64,000 bases of DNA from an uncultured Verrucomicrobiota bacterium (lineage in GTDB: Bacteria; Verrucomicrobiota; Verrucomicrobiia; Verrucomicrobiales; Verrucomicrobiaceae), in the NCBI GenBank assembly GCA_903848465.1, contig CAINGK010000073.1, positions 1 to 64,000 of the forward strand, in the 5' to 3' direction. This document shows positions 26,967 to 37,045 of the stretch, in pieces; the stretch's first letter is position 1, and the number at the start of each line of letters is the position of its first letter. The position numbers and the translations under genes were made by a program. The notes below the pieces were generated by a model. The model was not told the origin of the DNA. It saw only the letters and a list, made by a program, of their open reading frames with translations, and ran no database searches.

Positions 26967-28151
26967 ATGCACCTCCGACCCCTTGTCATCCTTTTCTCGC
27001 TGCTGCTCACTTCCGCCCTGGCCCAGACCGGGCTGCAAAAGGTCGATGTCGTCATAGCGCCGCCGAAGAATCTCAAAACAAAGCTTTCGCCTAGTTACAC
27101 GATTCCCATCGTGGACATCAGCGGTGAGAAAGAGCGTCAGGTCATCGTGGATCAGGAGAAAGGTCAGTACCTCGGTCACCCGACTACGCTGCTGCTCGAA
27201 GACAACAAAACCATGCTCATTGTCTATCCGAAAGGCCACGGGCGCGGACCCATCGTTTACAAGCGCAGCAACGATACGGGTCTGACATGGAGCGAGCGTC
27301 TCCCGACACCGGAATCATGGAAGACTTCAGTAGAAGTGCCGACCCTCCACCGGGTGGTGGATGCGAACGGCAAGAAGCGTATCATCATGTTCAGCGGCCT
27401 GTATCCCATTCGCATGGCCGTCACCGAGGATGATGGTGCCAACTGGAGCGAACTGGCTCCCATCGGCAACTTCGGTGGCATTGTCACCATGGGCACGGTG
27501 ATCGATCTGAAAACACCGGGCCATTACCTGGCCTTCTTCCATGATGATGGTCGCTATATCCGGGGCGCTCCGTCTAAAGCATGGCGCTTCTGGGTTTACA
27601 CCACGCTTTCCAAAGACGGTGGCCTCACCTGGAGTGCTCCCACACCTATCGCCATGATGCCGGACGCGAACCTGTGCGAGCCAGGTGCATTGCGCTCGCC
27701 GGATGGAAAACAGATCGCCGTACTGTTGCGTGAGAACTCGCGGAAGTACAACTCATTCGTCATCTTCTCCAACGATGAAGGCCAGACCTGGAGCGAGCCC
27801 AAGGAACTGCCCGCCGCACTGACTGGAGATCGCCACGTCGCCAAATACACGCCCGATGGCCGTTTGTTCATCAGCTTCCGTGACACCACGCACGTCAGCC
27901 CGACCAAGGGCGACTGGGTCGGCTGGGTCGGCAAATACGACGACATCGTGAATGGCACCGAAGGCCAGTATCGCGTGCGCATCATGGACAACACCAAAGG
28001 TGCCGACTGCACCTACCCTGGCATCGAAGTGCTGCCAGATGGCACCATCGTCACCACCACCTACGGCCATTGGACGGAAGGCGAAGCACCCTACATCGTG
28101 AGCGTGCGCTTCAAACTGGCGGAGCTCGACGCCAAGGTCTCGAACAAATAG
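26967..28151 (+). CDS. Secreted sialidase/BNR-repeat hydrolase
   Basis: 394 residues, signal peptide MHLRPLVILFSLLLTSALAQ. Four Asp-box repeats of the form SxDxGxTW are present: SNDTGLTWSE, TEDDGANWSE, SKDGGLTWSA and SNDEGQTWSE, spread around a six-bladed propeller. Such proteins are exo-alpha-sialidase-like, though many in this phylum act on other sugars. Likely arginine-triad residues occur (FRDTTHVSP; MLIVYPKGHGRG) but cannot be assigned with certainty. The ATG at 26967 was chosen because the signal sequence begins there; an earlier in-frame ATG at 26919 adds 16 residues. Confidence 0.75.
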   Translation: MHLRPLVILFSLLLTSALAQTGLQKVDVVIAPPKNLKTKLSPSYTIPIVDISGEKERQVIVDQEKGQYLGHPTTLLLEDNKTMLIVYPKGHGRGPIVYKRSNDTGLTWSERLPTPESWKTSVEVPTLHRVVDANGKKRIIMFSGLYPIRMAVTEDDGANWSELAPIGNFGGIVTMGTVIDLKTPGHYLAFFHDDGRYIRGAPSKAWRFWVYTTLSKDGGLTWSAPTPIAMMPDANLCEPGALRSPDGKQIAVLLRENSRKYNSFVIFSNDEGQTWSEPKELPAALTGDRHVAKYTPDGRLFISFRDTTHVSPTKGDWVGWVGKYDDIVNGTEGQYRVRIMDNTKGADCTYPGIEVLPDGTIVTTTYGHWTEGEAPYIVSVRFKLAELDAKVSNK

Positions 28152-28167
28152 GGCCTTATTTTCAGCC

Positions 28168-29412
28168 ATGACTTCATCTCCCAGCCGCCGTCAGTTTCTT
28201 TCCACGTTCGCTCTCGGGTCGCTCGCCGCGCGCGGAGAGGAGGCACCGAAGTTTCCGCCAGTTCGGGTCATCACCAAAGGCCCCGGGTTCCACTGGTTCG
28301 GCTACTACGACAAGCTCCAGTTCTCGCCAGACAATCGCTTCGTTCTTAGCAACAAAGTCAGCTTCGAGCATCGCTCCCCAACAGCGGACGATGAGATCGA
28401 AGTCGGCATGGTCGATCTGCAGGAGAACGACAAGTGGATACCCCTCGGCAAGACGCGGGCCTGGTGCTGGCAGCAGGGCTGCATGCTGCAATGGATTCCC
28501 GGCACTGAGTCAAAAGTGATCTGGAACGACCGTGAGAAAGATCGCTTCGTCAGTCACATCCTCGATGTGAAGACGGGCGAGAAACACACCATCCCCAGCC
28601 CCATCTACGCGTTGGCTCCGAACGGCAAAGAAGCTGTGAGTTGCGATTTCGCACGCGTGGCCGACTGCCGACCCGGTTACGGCTACGCTGGCATCAAGGA
28701 CCGCTTCTTTAATGACATGGCACCCGCAGGCAGCGGAGTCACCCATGTGAATCTCGAAACCGGCGCAGAGAAGCTCATCGTTTCACATGCGCTGCTCGCC
28801 AAGACTGGCACGGTGATGGAAAACCATCCCGACTCCAAGCATCACGCCTATCACCTGCTCGTCGGTCCGGATGGCAAACGCTTCATCATGCTGCATCGCT
28901 GGACGCAGCCGAAAGGCGGCCATATGACGCGCCTGATCACGGCGAACATGGACGGCAGCGACCTGCGTATCGTCATCCCCAATGGCTATGCTTCCCACTT
29001 CATCTGGCGCGATGCCACGCACATCCTCTCCCAGGCCAAGGACTGGCTCGGCAACAAGGAGTGGGGTGACTTCCTCTTTGAAGACAAAGACAGCGGCATC
29101 ATCGAGGAGATCGGCCATGGCGTGCTCGATAACGGCGGTCACCTGACCTACCTGCATCACAACGAGTGGATTCTGAACGACACCTATCCCAAAGGTGTAC
29201 GCCGCATCCAGACCCCGCACCTCTATCACATCGCTACCAACAAACGCATCAACCTCGGAGAGTTTCACTCACCCCGCGAATACACTGGCGAATGGCGTGT
29301 GGACAATCACCCGCGTTCGAGCCGCGACGAGCGTTGGGTGTGCATTGATGCTCCGCATGCCGATCAAGGCCGGCAGCTACATCTCATCGACATTCAAGGG
29401 CTGCTGACGTGA
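28168..29412 (+). CDS. Tat-exported beta-propeller protein of unknown function
   Basis: 414 residues starting MTSSPSRRQFLSTFALGSLAA, a twin-arginine signal. The body contains TolB/oligogalacturonate-lyase-like propeller strands: WFGYYDKLQFSPDNRFVLSNK, MLQWIPGTESKVIWND, NHPDSKHHAYHLLVGPDGKRFIMLHR, TRLITANMDGSDLRIVIP and VDNHPRSSRDERWVCIDAPH. Conserved His, Asp and Trp residues repeat as in oligogalacturonate lyases, but the catalytic set was not confirmed. It follows the sialidase by 16 bp, so it is probably in the same transcript. Confidence 0.65.
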   Translation: MTSSPSRRQFLSTFALGSLAARGEEAPKFPPVRVITKGPGFHWFGYYDKLQFSPDNRFVLSNKVSFEHRSPTADDEIEVGMVDLQENDKWIPLGKTRAWCWQQGCMLQWIPGTESKVIWNDREKDRFVSHILDVKTGEKHTIPSPIYALAPNGKEAVSCDFARVADCRPGYGYAGIKDRFFNDMAPAGSGVTHVNLETGAEKLIVSHALLAKTGTVMENHPDSKHHAYHLLVGPDGKRFIMLHRWTQPKGGHMTRLITANMDGSDLRIVIPNGYASHFIWRDATHILSQAKDWLGNKEWGDFLFEDKDSGIIEEIGHGVLDNGGHLTYLHHNEWILNDTYPKGVRRIQTPHLYHIATNKRINLGEFHSPREYTGEWRVDNHPRSSRDERWVCIDAPHADQGRQLHLIDIQGLLT

Positions 29413-29462
29413 GTCTTTGCAACTGGCAGTAAAAAGGAGGCTGCGGGCGCAGTATTGATTCC

Positions 29463-30908
29463 ATGCGCTCGATACTTCTCGCTCTCTTCACTGTAGCTTC
29501 TCTGCATGCCGCTGACGCACCGCTCAAGGCAGGTGCAGCCACCAGCAACATCACTCCGGAGCTTGGCAGCGAAGTGGTGGGCGGCTTCCTGCCCTACCCA
29601 TGCACAAACATCCATGATGAACTTCACGCGCGCTGCCTCGTGCTTGATGATGGGAAAACAAAGCTGGCCCTCGTCGTGTGTGATCTCCTCGGCATGCACC
29701 GCAGTTTGTGTGTGGCAGCTCGGGAGCTGATCGAAAAGGAAACCGGCATCCCTGCGGCGAATGTGCTCATCTCCGGTACGCACACGCATTCGGCGGCGAA
29801 CGCCATCGGCGGCCCAATACGCTTCTACACTTCTGACATGGAACTGACGGACTATCAAAAGTTCGTCGTACGGCGCATCACGGATGGAGTGCGGCGTGCG
29901 ATCAATCTGCTGCGCCCAGCAGAGATCGCGTTCGGCACCGTGGAGATACCAGAGCACGTGAACATCCGCCGCTGGTTTCTCAAGGAAGGCTCCATGCCGC
30001 CCAATCCTTTCGGCAAGATTGACAAGGTGAAGATGAATCCGGGTCCCGGCAGTGCCGCCTTGGTGGAGCCTGCAGGCGAGCCTGATCCCACCTTGTCCTT
30101 CATTGCGCTGCGTGAGCCCAGTGGGCGTTTGATCTCGGTCTATTCGGCCTACTCGTTGCATTACGTCGGCGGCGTGAATGGGGCGGACATCTCCGCAGAC
30201 TACTACGGCATGTATTGCGAGGCCCTGAAGCGCCTCCAAACCGGCGGCAGCGATGATCCGCCGTTTGTCGCGCTGATGGCCAATGGCACCAGCGGTGACG
30301 CAAACAACACCAACTTCCGCAATCCACAGCCGCGCAAGCAGCCCTATGAGCAGATGCGCTATGTGGCCGAAGACGTGGCGGCTAAAGTGAACGCCGCTCT
30401 GGCAAAAGTGACTTGGCAAACCAGCGCACCGCTGGCGGCCCGCTATCGCGAACTCGGAATCGCCTGGCGCAAGATCGATCCCGAACTCATTGCCTGGGCC
30501 AAGGAAACCGAGGCCAAGACCCCACGCATCCAGGGCAAGGCCGATCTGCCGCTCGCCTATGCCGGACGCGTGCAGCGGCTGGCTGTGGCAAGTCCTGAAA
30601 CCAAAGCAGCCGTGCAGATCCTGCGCATCGGCGACATCTGCATCGGCACCACCCCGACGGAAACCTTCGCCGAAACCGGCGTCGAATTCCGCAAGCGCAG
30701 CCCCTTTGCCAAATCCTTCATGGTCGAGCTCGCGCAGGGCTACTACGGCTACATGCCCACCCCGCGCCACTTTGAACTCGGCGGTTATGAGACCTGGCCC
30801 GGCACCAACAATCTGGAGCCCCAGGCTTCCGTGAAAATGATGAATGCACTGCTAGAGATGGCCGCAGAACTCAAAAAGTTGGTTCAAGCCAGCGGCAGGT
30901 CCGAATGA
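29463..30908 (+). CDS. Neutral/alkaline non-lysosomal ceramidase family protein, copy 1
   Basis: 481 residues with a signal peptide (MRSILLALFTVASLHA). The N-terminal ceramidase domain (PF04734) starts KAGAATSNITPELGSEVVGGF. LVVCDLLGMHRSL precedes the zinc motif SGTHTHSAANAIGG. A further histidine lies in YSAYSLHYVGG and the conserved ANGTSGDANN is present. True ceramidases split ceramide to sphingosine and fatty acid; many Planctomycetes/Verrucomicrobia homologues lack the C-terminal domain and have unknown substrates, as does this one. A paralogue follows 69 bp downstream. Confidence 0.75.
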   Translation: MRSILLALFTVASLHAADAPLKAGAATSNITPELGSEVVGGFLPYPCTNIHDELHARCLVLDDGKTKLALVVCDLLGMHRSLCVAARELIEKETGIPAANVLISGTHTHSAANAIGGPIRFYTSDMELTDYQKFVVRRITDGVRRAINLLRPAEIAFGTVEIPEHVNIRRWFLKEGSMPPNPFGKIDKVKMNPGPGSAALVEPAGEPDPTLSFIALREPSGRLISVYSAYSLHYVGGVNGADISADYYGMYCEALKRLQTGGSDDPPFVALMANGTSGDANNTNFRNPQPRKQPYEQMRYVAEDVAAKVNAALAKVTWQTSAPLAARYRELGIAWRKIDPELIAWAKETEAKTPRIQGKADLPLAYAGRVQRLAVASPETKAAVQILRIGDICIGTTPTETFAETGVEFRKRSPFAKSFMVELAQGYYGYMPTPRHFELGGYETWPGTNNLEPQASVKMMNALLEMAAELKKLVQASGRSE

Positions 30909-30977
30909 GCGCGACTGTAGCATCAGGCACCTCACACACGGCTTCAGTTTCAGCGTTGGTTACATACAAGCTTGGAT

Positions 30978-32321
30978 ATGCACATGAAACTTATTTGTCT
31001 CACGCTCCTGCTGCTGCCGCTGACAACCTCCGCCGCATGGCAAGCCGGTGCTGCCAAAGCGGACATCACACCCACAGAATCAGTGCCGCTCGCGGGTTAC
31101 GGTGGCAAAACGCGCATGTCCCAGCGGGTGGAGCATGCGATCTGGCTGAAAGCGCTCGCGCTCAAAGATGACTCGGGCGCGACCTCAGTACTCGTGACGG
31201 CAGATTTGGTAGGATTGAGCGACAAAATGATCGCCATTATCGCGAAGTCTGCGCTGGAAAAGCACGGCATCCCGAGAGAGCGGCTCATCCTGAACACCTC
31301 CCACAATCACTCCTGCCCGGTGACGGCGGACGTGCTGTGGCTGTACTATGAATTCACCCCCGAAGAGGCGGCGGTGAAGGATCGCTACACAGCGCTTGTT
31401 TACGCGAAGTATGTAGAGGTGATCGGCGCAGCCATCGCGAATCTCGCACCTGCGGAGCTGGCGTTCGATCAAGGTCTTGCGGGTGTGGCGGTGAACCGGC
31501 GCCGTTCACGTGGTCCAGAAAGCCGCGCTCTTGGCGGGCAGGTGGATCAGGACGTGCCAGTCATCACCGTGAAATCCGGCAATGACCTCAAGGCCATCGT
31601 CTTCGGGTATTCCTGCCACACCACGGCACTCGGCGGCTTGAGCATCAATGGCGATTACGCCGGCTTTGCGCAGCTTGAACTGGAGAAAACATTCCCCGGT
31701 TCCATCGCCATGTTCGTGCAGAACTGCGGTGGCGATGCGAATCCGCTCCCGCGCATTCGCGGCAAGGATGTTGAGGCGACGGCACTCGCGAGCATGTATG
31801 GCAAAATTTTAGCCGAAGCCGTGCGTCAAGTGATCACCACCAAAATGCCGCTTCTCAGTGGACCCATTCATGCGGCCATGGGCGAGACGGAGTTGCTGCT
31901 CCAGCCCGGCATTCCGCTCGAAGAACTCAAACAACGCCTGCCTAATCTCACCGGCATGCCGAAGCGCGAGTTCGAGCACTTCATCCATCAATACGAGACT
32001 CTCGGCTCGCCGCCGGACCATGTGAAGTATCCAATCCAAGTCTGGCGCATCGGCACCGACTTCCAGTTCATCGCGTTGACCGGCGAAACGGTGGTGGATT
32101 ATTCACTCAATTTCAAAGCCGCCTACGGCTGGAGCAACACCTGGGTCTGCGGTTACAACAACGACCTCACCAGCTACATCCCCAGCCTGCGCGTGCTCAA
32201 AGAAGGCAGCTATGAAGGCGTGACCGGCATGTTTGAATACGGCCACCGCGCGCCCTACACCGAAACCGTGGAGGAACACATCACCACCAAGGTCGAGGAA
32301 CTCATGAAGCAGGCGAGGTGA
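30978..32321 (+). CDS. Neutral/alkaline non-lysosomal ceramidase family protein, copy 2
   Basis: 447 residues with a signal peptide (about 3-20; MKLICLTLLLLPLTTSAA). The same family layout as the previous gene: WQAGAAKADITPTESVPLAGYG, LVTADLVGLSDK, the zinc motif NTSHNHSCPVTADV, YSCHTTALGGLSINGDYAG and FVQNCGGDANPLPR. The two copies are distant paralogues rather than a recent duplication. ATGs at 30978 and 30984 are both possible; no strong ribosome binding site decides between them. Its stop abuts the stop of the convergent DUF1080 gene without a gap. Confidence 0.75.
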   Translation: MHMKLICLTLLLLPLTTSAAWQAGAAKADITPTESVPLAGYGGKTRMSQRVEHAIWLKALALKDDSGATSVLVTADLVGLSDKMIAIIAKSALEKHGIPRERLILNTSHNHSCPVTADVLWLYYEFTPEEAAVKDRYTALVYAKYVEVIGAAIANLAPAELAFDQGLAGVAVNRRRSRGPESRALGGQVDQDVPVITVKSGNDLKAIVFGYSCHTTALGGLSINGDYAGFAQLELEKTFPGSIAMFVQNCGGDANPLPRIRGKDVEATALASMYGKILAEAVRQVITTKMPLLSGPIHAAMGETELLLQPGIPLEELKQRLPNLTGMPKREFEHFIHQYETLGSPPDHVKYPIQVWRIGTDFQFIALTGETVVDYSLNFKAAYGWSNTWVCGYNNDLTSYIPSLRVLKEGSYEGVTGMFEYGHRAPYTETVEEHITTKVEELMKQAR

Positions 32322-33050
32322 CTACTTTCCCACAACAGGAGCCGTCTGCTCCGGCGTCACCCTGCCTCCGGGCAATTCCAGAATGCGGATGTTGCGAAAA
32401 TGAATCTCCGCACCTTCGGATTCAAGACAGAGATAGCCTTTGCGTATGGTGGACTGGCTGATGCCATTCACAAACTTGCCATTGATCGAGAGTTTCACCG
32501 TTCCATCCACACAGACCACATCGTAGGTGTTCCATTCGCCCTTGCCCTTGCAGCGCATCTCCCAGGACATGCTGCGTTTGCCACGCGGGTTGTCAGGAGT
32601 GCCTTCGAGACCATTCGCTCCGAAAAGCTCACCTGAGACATAGCCGGGGTGGTTTGGCTGGCCGTCCTTTCCGGGGTGCAATTTCGGCCATTCAAGTTCG
32701 AGCATCTGCACCTCCATGCCTTTGGGCAGTTCTTTGCCCGGCGCAGCCGTCCCTTCGCTCCAGACAAACACCCCGGAGTTTCCGCCCGCTTCCAGGTGCA
32801 TCCATTCGATGTGCAGGATGAAGTTTTCATACTGCTTCTCACTCCGCATCACGCCAATGGGCTGACCTTTACACACCAGCAGGCCGTCTTTCACACTCCA
32901 GGTGGTGGGGCTCGTGTTCACGTCCACCCAACCGGTGAGGTCCCTCCCATTGAAGAGATCTTGGAAAGCCTGAGCATCTGCGGCTTTGCCTGCAATAGAG
33001 GCGAGCAGAAAGACTGCGCCAAAAAGAGTTTTCACGGAGGATTGGTTCAT
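32322..33050 (-). CDS. Secreted DUF1080 (3-keto-disaccharide hydrolase-like) protein
   Basis: 242 residues with a signal peptide ending near KAADAQA. The jelly-roll DUF1080 domain is recognised by [57 protein letters not shown] and the histidine/tryptophan-rich [23 protein letters not shown], plus the end block [22 protein letters not shown]. Members of this family have been shown to act as 3-keto-disaccharide hydrolases, others bind glycans. It is convergent with the ceramidase gene and divergent from purM. Confidence 0.8.
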   Translation of the reverse strand: MNQSSVKTLFGAVFLLASIAGKAADAQAFQDLFNGRDLTGWVDVNTSPTTWSVKDGLLVCKGQPIGVMRSEKQYENFILHIEWMHLEAGGNSGVFVWSEGTAAPGKELPKGMEVQMLELEWPKLHPGKDGQPNHPGYVSGELFGANGLEGTPDNPRGKRSMSWEMRCKGKGEWNTYDVVCVDGTVKLSINGKFVNGISQSTIRKGYLCLESEGAEIHFRNIRILELPGGRVTPEQTAPVVGK

Positions 33051-33227
33051 GGGTGGAGGCAGGGAGGATTCAAACGAACATTTCAGAGGTATTGATCAAT
33101 TGGGTGGTTTTCAGTTCTTCTGATAGCGTGGGAAAGCCATACTGGCTGAAAACTCCCGTTCCGGGTGGATGAGTTTCCGTTTGAGCCGCCCCTGCTTTCG
33201 GGCTAGGCAGCAGGCCACCATTTCCCC

Positions 33228-34229
33228 ATGAGCAGCCCCTCCGCACACACGTACAAAGAAGCCGGCGTCGATATTCACGAAGCAGCATCGCTGGTCGATG
33301 ACATCGGCGTGCTGGTGAAGCGCACCCAGCAGAAGCGGAAACTGGCAAATCCCTTTGGCCTATTCGCCGCCGCCTACGACCTCAGCGGCTACAAGCATCC
33401 CATGATCCTCACCGGCTGTGACGGTGTCGGCACGAAGATCGAGCTGCTGCTGAAACACGACCAGCTCGAAGCCGCCGGCAAAGACCTCGTGGCCATGAAT
33501 GTGAACGACGTGCTCACGACTGGGGCAGACCCCATCATGTTCCTGGATTACGTGGGCATTCCGAAGATTCAGAAGACGCAGATCACCCGCATTATCGCCG
33601 GTATGACCGAATACCTGGAGGCGTGCAACTGCATCCTTGCCGGCGGTGAAACGGCTGAGATGCCCGGCATGGTGCCAGAGGGCATGGTCGAGCTCAGTGG
33701 CTTCGCCATCGGCGCCTGCGAAAAAGAAGACATGCTTGATCCCAGCACCATCGCCGCCGGTGATGTGCTCATCGGATGGCCCAGCGCGGGTTTCCATGCC
33801 AACGGCTTCAGCCTCGTTCGTCGCATCATTGAGAAGGAAAACATCCAGTTCACCGAGGACGAGATGCGCACTCTGCTGCTGCCTACGCTGCTCTATCATG
33901 AGCAACCCGCCGCTCTCAAAGCCGCAGGCATCCGCCCGCGGGCGATGGCGCACATCACCGGCGGTGGTCTGCCCGAGAACTTGGGCCGCATGTTCCTCAA
34001 GCGCGGCCTCGGTGCCAATCTGCGCATTCCTTTCTGGCAAAATGACGTGGTGCAGAAGGTGCTGCGGCATGCCGACAAGAGAGACGCCATCGACACCTTC
34101 AACATGGGTCTCGGCTGGGTGGCGATTGTTTCGCCAGAGGATGCCGACAAAGCCCTCACCTGCGGTAAAGACGCCAAAATCATCGGCACGATGGACACCA
34201 GCGCCCAGGTCAGCGTGGAAATCGTCTAA
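33228..34229 (+). CDS. purM: Phosphoribosylformylglycinamidine cyclo-ligase
   Basis: 333 residues, the usual PurM length. It converts FGAM with ATP to aminoimidazole ribonucleotide in purine synthesis. The AIRS signature is complete: YKEAGVDIHEAASLVDDI, MILTGCDGVGTKIELLL, DLVAMNVNDVLTTGADPIMFLDYVG, GGETAEMPGMVPEG and HITGGGLPENLGRM. The 177 bp in front hold no gene and may carry the promoter; no riboswitch was recognised. It stands at the front of a forward block of housekeeping genes. Confidence 0.93.
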   Translation: MSSPSAHTYKEAGVDIHEAASLVDDIGVLVKRTQQKRKLANPFGLFAAAYDLSGYKHPMILTGCDGVGTKIELLLKHDQLEAAGKDLVAMNVNDVLTTGADPIMFLDYVGIPKIQKTQITRIIAGMTEYLEACNCILAGGETAEMPGMVPEGMVELSGFAIGACEKEDMLDPSTIAAGDVLIGWPSAGFHANGFSLVRRIIEKENIQFTEDEMRTLLLPTLLYHEQPAALKAAGIRPRAMAHITGGGLPENLGRMFLKRGLGANLRIPFWQNDVVQKVLRHADKRDAIDTFNMGLGWVAIVSPEDADKALTCGKDAKIIGTMDTSAQVSVEIV

Positions 34230-34404
34230 AAATTGGCGAGAGGCTGGTCGTGAGTGGCGCTCGCGATCCAGCCTTGGTGAAGAGGCGGACCGGCGGTCTG
34301 CCAAGTCCACTTTGCGTGATTTTTTGTCAGTGCCTGCGGCTGATTCCGGTGCATCATGGGCAGGTTGAGAGCGGCCATGCCGCCGCACCCGACCGCCACC
34401 CGTT

Positions 34405-35667
34405 ATGAATTCCTTGCTCCAGCGCTGCCTGCTCTTCCTGGCGCTCCTTGCCTTGGTGGGCGTCTCTCCTCTCCATGGGGCTGAGCTGTTACCCAGCAGC
34501 GCCCCAGACAAACTGCTGCGTGAGTCCATGCTGCTGCCCGGTGTTTCTTTGTCCCAAGGCATCTCTGAGATCACCGGCGTCGCCATCAGTCCGCTGCTGG
34601 GTGTCAGCGTCATGGGTGTCTGGACCTATTGGAAGACCGAGTCCCATTTGCGCCACCGCCTGCCATGGTACTGCCACCCCGGAGTCTGGGGCACCGGGCT
34701 GGGGCTGCTCCTCATCTGCTTTCTCAAAGACTTCCTCGGCACCGCCGCTCCTCCGCTGGTCAAAAAACCGCTCGATTTCCTCGAACTCTTCGAAAACAAG
34801 CTGAGCGCACTTGTCGCCAGCGTCGGTTTCGTGCCGCTCGTGGCCCTCGCCATGGCTCACTTTAACCAGAGTCAGCCGCAGGCCATGAATGCGCTGGCGC
34901 ACTCAGGATTGGCGGTGATGCCACTGGCCAGCGTGATCGACTTTGGCGTCCACACACCCTGGATTTCCATTCCCGTCGCCATCGTGGCCTTCAGCGTGGT
35001 CTGGCTCAGTTCGCACGCCATCAATGTCCTCATCGCGCTCTCTCCCTTTGGCATCGTCGATGCCGGCCTCAAACTCATCAAACTTGGCCTCATCGCCCTG
35101 GTGGCAGGCAGTTCCTTGATACATCCGTATGCAGGTGCCGCCGTCTCCCTCGTACTGATACTCATCGGCCTGTTCTTCGCCGGCTGGTCGTTCCGCCTCA
35201 CACTGTTCGGTACCCTCATGGGGCGTGATTTCCTGCTCAACAAGCGCGCCACCGCCACCGACCTGGAAACTGGCGTGAAAGGCTTTCTCGCCCGCCGCAC
35301 CGAAGGCGTCCCCGCCCGCACCCTGGTCAGACTGAAGCAGGCCCCCTCAGGCCGCCCCGTTCTCACTTTTCACCCGTGGCTGGTGTTGCCCGAGCGCCGC
35401 ATCGCCCTGGCAGACGCCGACATGGTCATTTGCAAAGGGCTGCTGCATCCCTCACTGGCTCATCGCCATGCTGCAGAGCCCGCAGCGGTCCGCAGCACGC
35501 TCATTCTGCTGCCCCGTTATCGCAGGCTGGAAGACACCATCGCCCGCCACTTTGGCTGCCAGGAAGTCATGGATAGCGCCCTCCTGCGTGGCTTCAAGGC
35601 CATGCGCCAGTGGCTCGTGGAGATGCTTTCGTCCGGTCGAAAACTCGTGGAAATGCACCAAGGTTGA
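34405..35667 (+). CDS. Multi-pass membrane protein of unknown function
   Basis: 420 residues: a signal-anchor-like N-terminus, then about seven hydrophobic segments between residues 55 and 280 (SPLLGVSVMGVWTYWK, GTGLGLLLICFLKDFLG, VPLVALAMAH, WISIPVAIVAFSVVWL, AAVSLVLILIGLFFAGWSF) and a soluble C-terminal part with an Arg-rich region. Each transmembrane region carries several prolines and glycines. It does not match a family I can name; a DUF4126-like origin is possible. It lies between purM and lysA, 53 bp ahead of lysA. Confidence 0.6.
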   Translation: MNSLLQRCLLFLALLALVGVSPLHGAELLPSSAPDKLLRESMLLPGVSLSQGISEITGVAISPLLGVSVMGVWTYWKTESHLRHRLPWYCHPGVWGTGLGLLLICFLKDFLGTAAPPLVKKPLDFLELFENKLSALVASVGFVPLVALAMAHFNQSQPQAMNALAHSGLAVMPLASVIDFGVHTPWISIPVAIVAFSVVWLSSHAINVLIALSPFGIVDAGLKLIKLGLIALVAGSSLIHPYAGAAVSLVLILIGLFFAGWSFRLTLFGTLMGRDFLLNKRATATDLETGVKGFLARRTEGVPARTLVRLKQAPSGRPVLTFHPWLVLPERRIALADADMVICKGLLHPSLAHRHAAEPAAVRSTLILLPRYRRLEDTIARHFGCQEVMDSALLRGFKAMRQWLVEMLSSGRKLVEMHQG

Positions 35668-35719
35668 ACCTGCGCAGGGTTGCGCAGACCTGAATCCCGC
35701 CTATCTACGCGGCCCGCTT

Positions 35720-37012
35720 ATGCACAGTTTCCGCTACCACCAAGGCCAGCTTTTCGCCGAGAACGTCCCACTTCAATCTCTCGCAGAGAAGTACGGCACC
35801 CCGCTCTATGTCTATTCCAAGAGCACCATCTCCGGCCATTACACCCGTTTGGACGCCGCTCTGGCAAAGCTGGACCACCTGATCTGCTTTGCGGTCAAGG
35901 CCAACTCGAACATCGCCGTGCTCAACACCATCGCCAAGCTCGGCGGCGGCTTTGACATCGTCTCGGCAGGCGAACTCTTCCGCGTCATCAAGGCCGGTGG
36001 CGATCCCGCAAAATGCACCTTCGCTGGCGTCGGCAAAACCCGTGACGAAATCGAGTACGCCCTCAAGCAGGGCATCTACTGCTTCAACGCCGAGTCCGAG
36101 GCCGAACTGCACTACATCAACCAAGTCGCCGGCGAGCTCGGCATGCAGGCTCCCGTAGCCGTCCGCGTGAATCCCAATGTCGATGCGCATACGCACGCCA
36201 AGATCACCACCGGCAAGAGCGAGAACAAATTCGGCATCGATTTCGACCAGATCCTCGACGTCTATGCCCGTGTGGCCGCAGACTGCCCCAATCTGATCAT
36301 CAAAGGTCTGCAGATGCACATCGGCTCGCAGCTCACCAATGTGGATCCCTTCCTCGAAGCGGTGCAGAAGGTCATCCCGCTCGTCACGCAGGTGAAAAAG
36401 AGCTACGGCATCGAATTCTTCAGCATCGGCGGCGGCATCGGCATCAACTACAAGCAGAGCCTCGACTCCGGTGACTCCGCCTGGTGGCAGGAAAATGCAG
36501 AAGTCCATCCCCTCACCATTCAGGCCTATGCGGAAGCCGTGGTTCCGCACCTCGAACCACTCGGCCTGCGCATTCTCTGCGAACCCGGTCGTTTCATGGT
36601 CGGCAACGCCGGTGTCATGCTCACCAAGGTGCTCTACGAAAAGCGCGGCTCCGCCAAAATCTTCAAGATCGTCGATGCCGGCATGAACGACCTCATCCGC
36701 CCGACGCTGTACGAAGGCTGGCATCAAATCGTCCCGCTCAAGCAGCCTGCAAACGCCACCGTCGAAAAAGTCGATGTGGTCGGTCCCATCTGTGAATCAG
36801 GCGACTTCCTCGCCCAGAATCGCGAACTCCCGCTCGTCAAAGAAGGCGAATACCTCGCCGTGCTCAGCGCTGGAGCTTATGGCTTCACCATGGCCTCGAA
36901 TTACAACACCCGCCCCATGCCGGCTGAAATCCTCGTTGATGGTGACAAAGCCACCGTCGTGCGCGAGCGCCAGACGCTCGATGATGTGCTCAAAGGCGAG
37001 CACATCGCCTGA
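35720..37012 (+). CDS. lysA: Diaminopimelate decarboxylase
   Basis: 430 residues. PLP enzyme that makes lysine from meso-diaminopimelate. The Schiff-base lysine is K60 in CFAVKANSN. GGGFDIVSAGE, VNPNVDAHTHAKITTGKSENKFG, the glycine loop FSIGGGIGINY and EPGRFMVGNAG match LysA, and CESGDFLAQNR carries the active-site cysteine. The ATG at 35720 was chosen because homology begins there; longer in-frame extensions overlap the upstream gene's coding sequence. It is 33 bp ahead of metF. Confidence 0.93.
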   Translation: MHSFRYHQGQLFAENVPLQSLAEKYGTPLYVYSKSTISGHYTRLDAALAKLDHLICFAVKANSNIAVLNTIAKLGGGFDIVSAGELFRVIKAGGDPAKCTFAGVGKTRDEIEYALKQGIYCFNAESEAELHYINQVAGELGMQAPVAVRVNPNVDAHTHAKITTGKSENKFGIDFDQILDVYARVAADCPNLIIKGLQMHIGSQLTNVDPFLEAVQKVIPLVTQVKKSYGIEFFSIGGGIGINYKQSLDSGDSAWWQENAEVHPLTIQAYAEAVVPHLEPLGLRILCEPGRFMVGNAGVMLTKVLYEKRGSAKIFKIVDAGMNDLIRPTLYEGWHQIVPLKQPANATVEKVDVVGPICESGDFLAQNRELPLVKEGEYLAVLSAGAYGFTMASNYNTRPMPAEILVDGDKATVVRERQTLDDVLKGEHIA

Positions 37013-37045
37013 TATTGAAGCACCGCGAACCGAGAACCGAACTAG

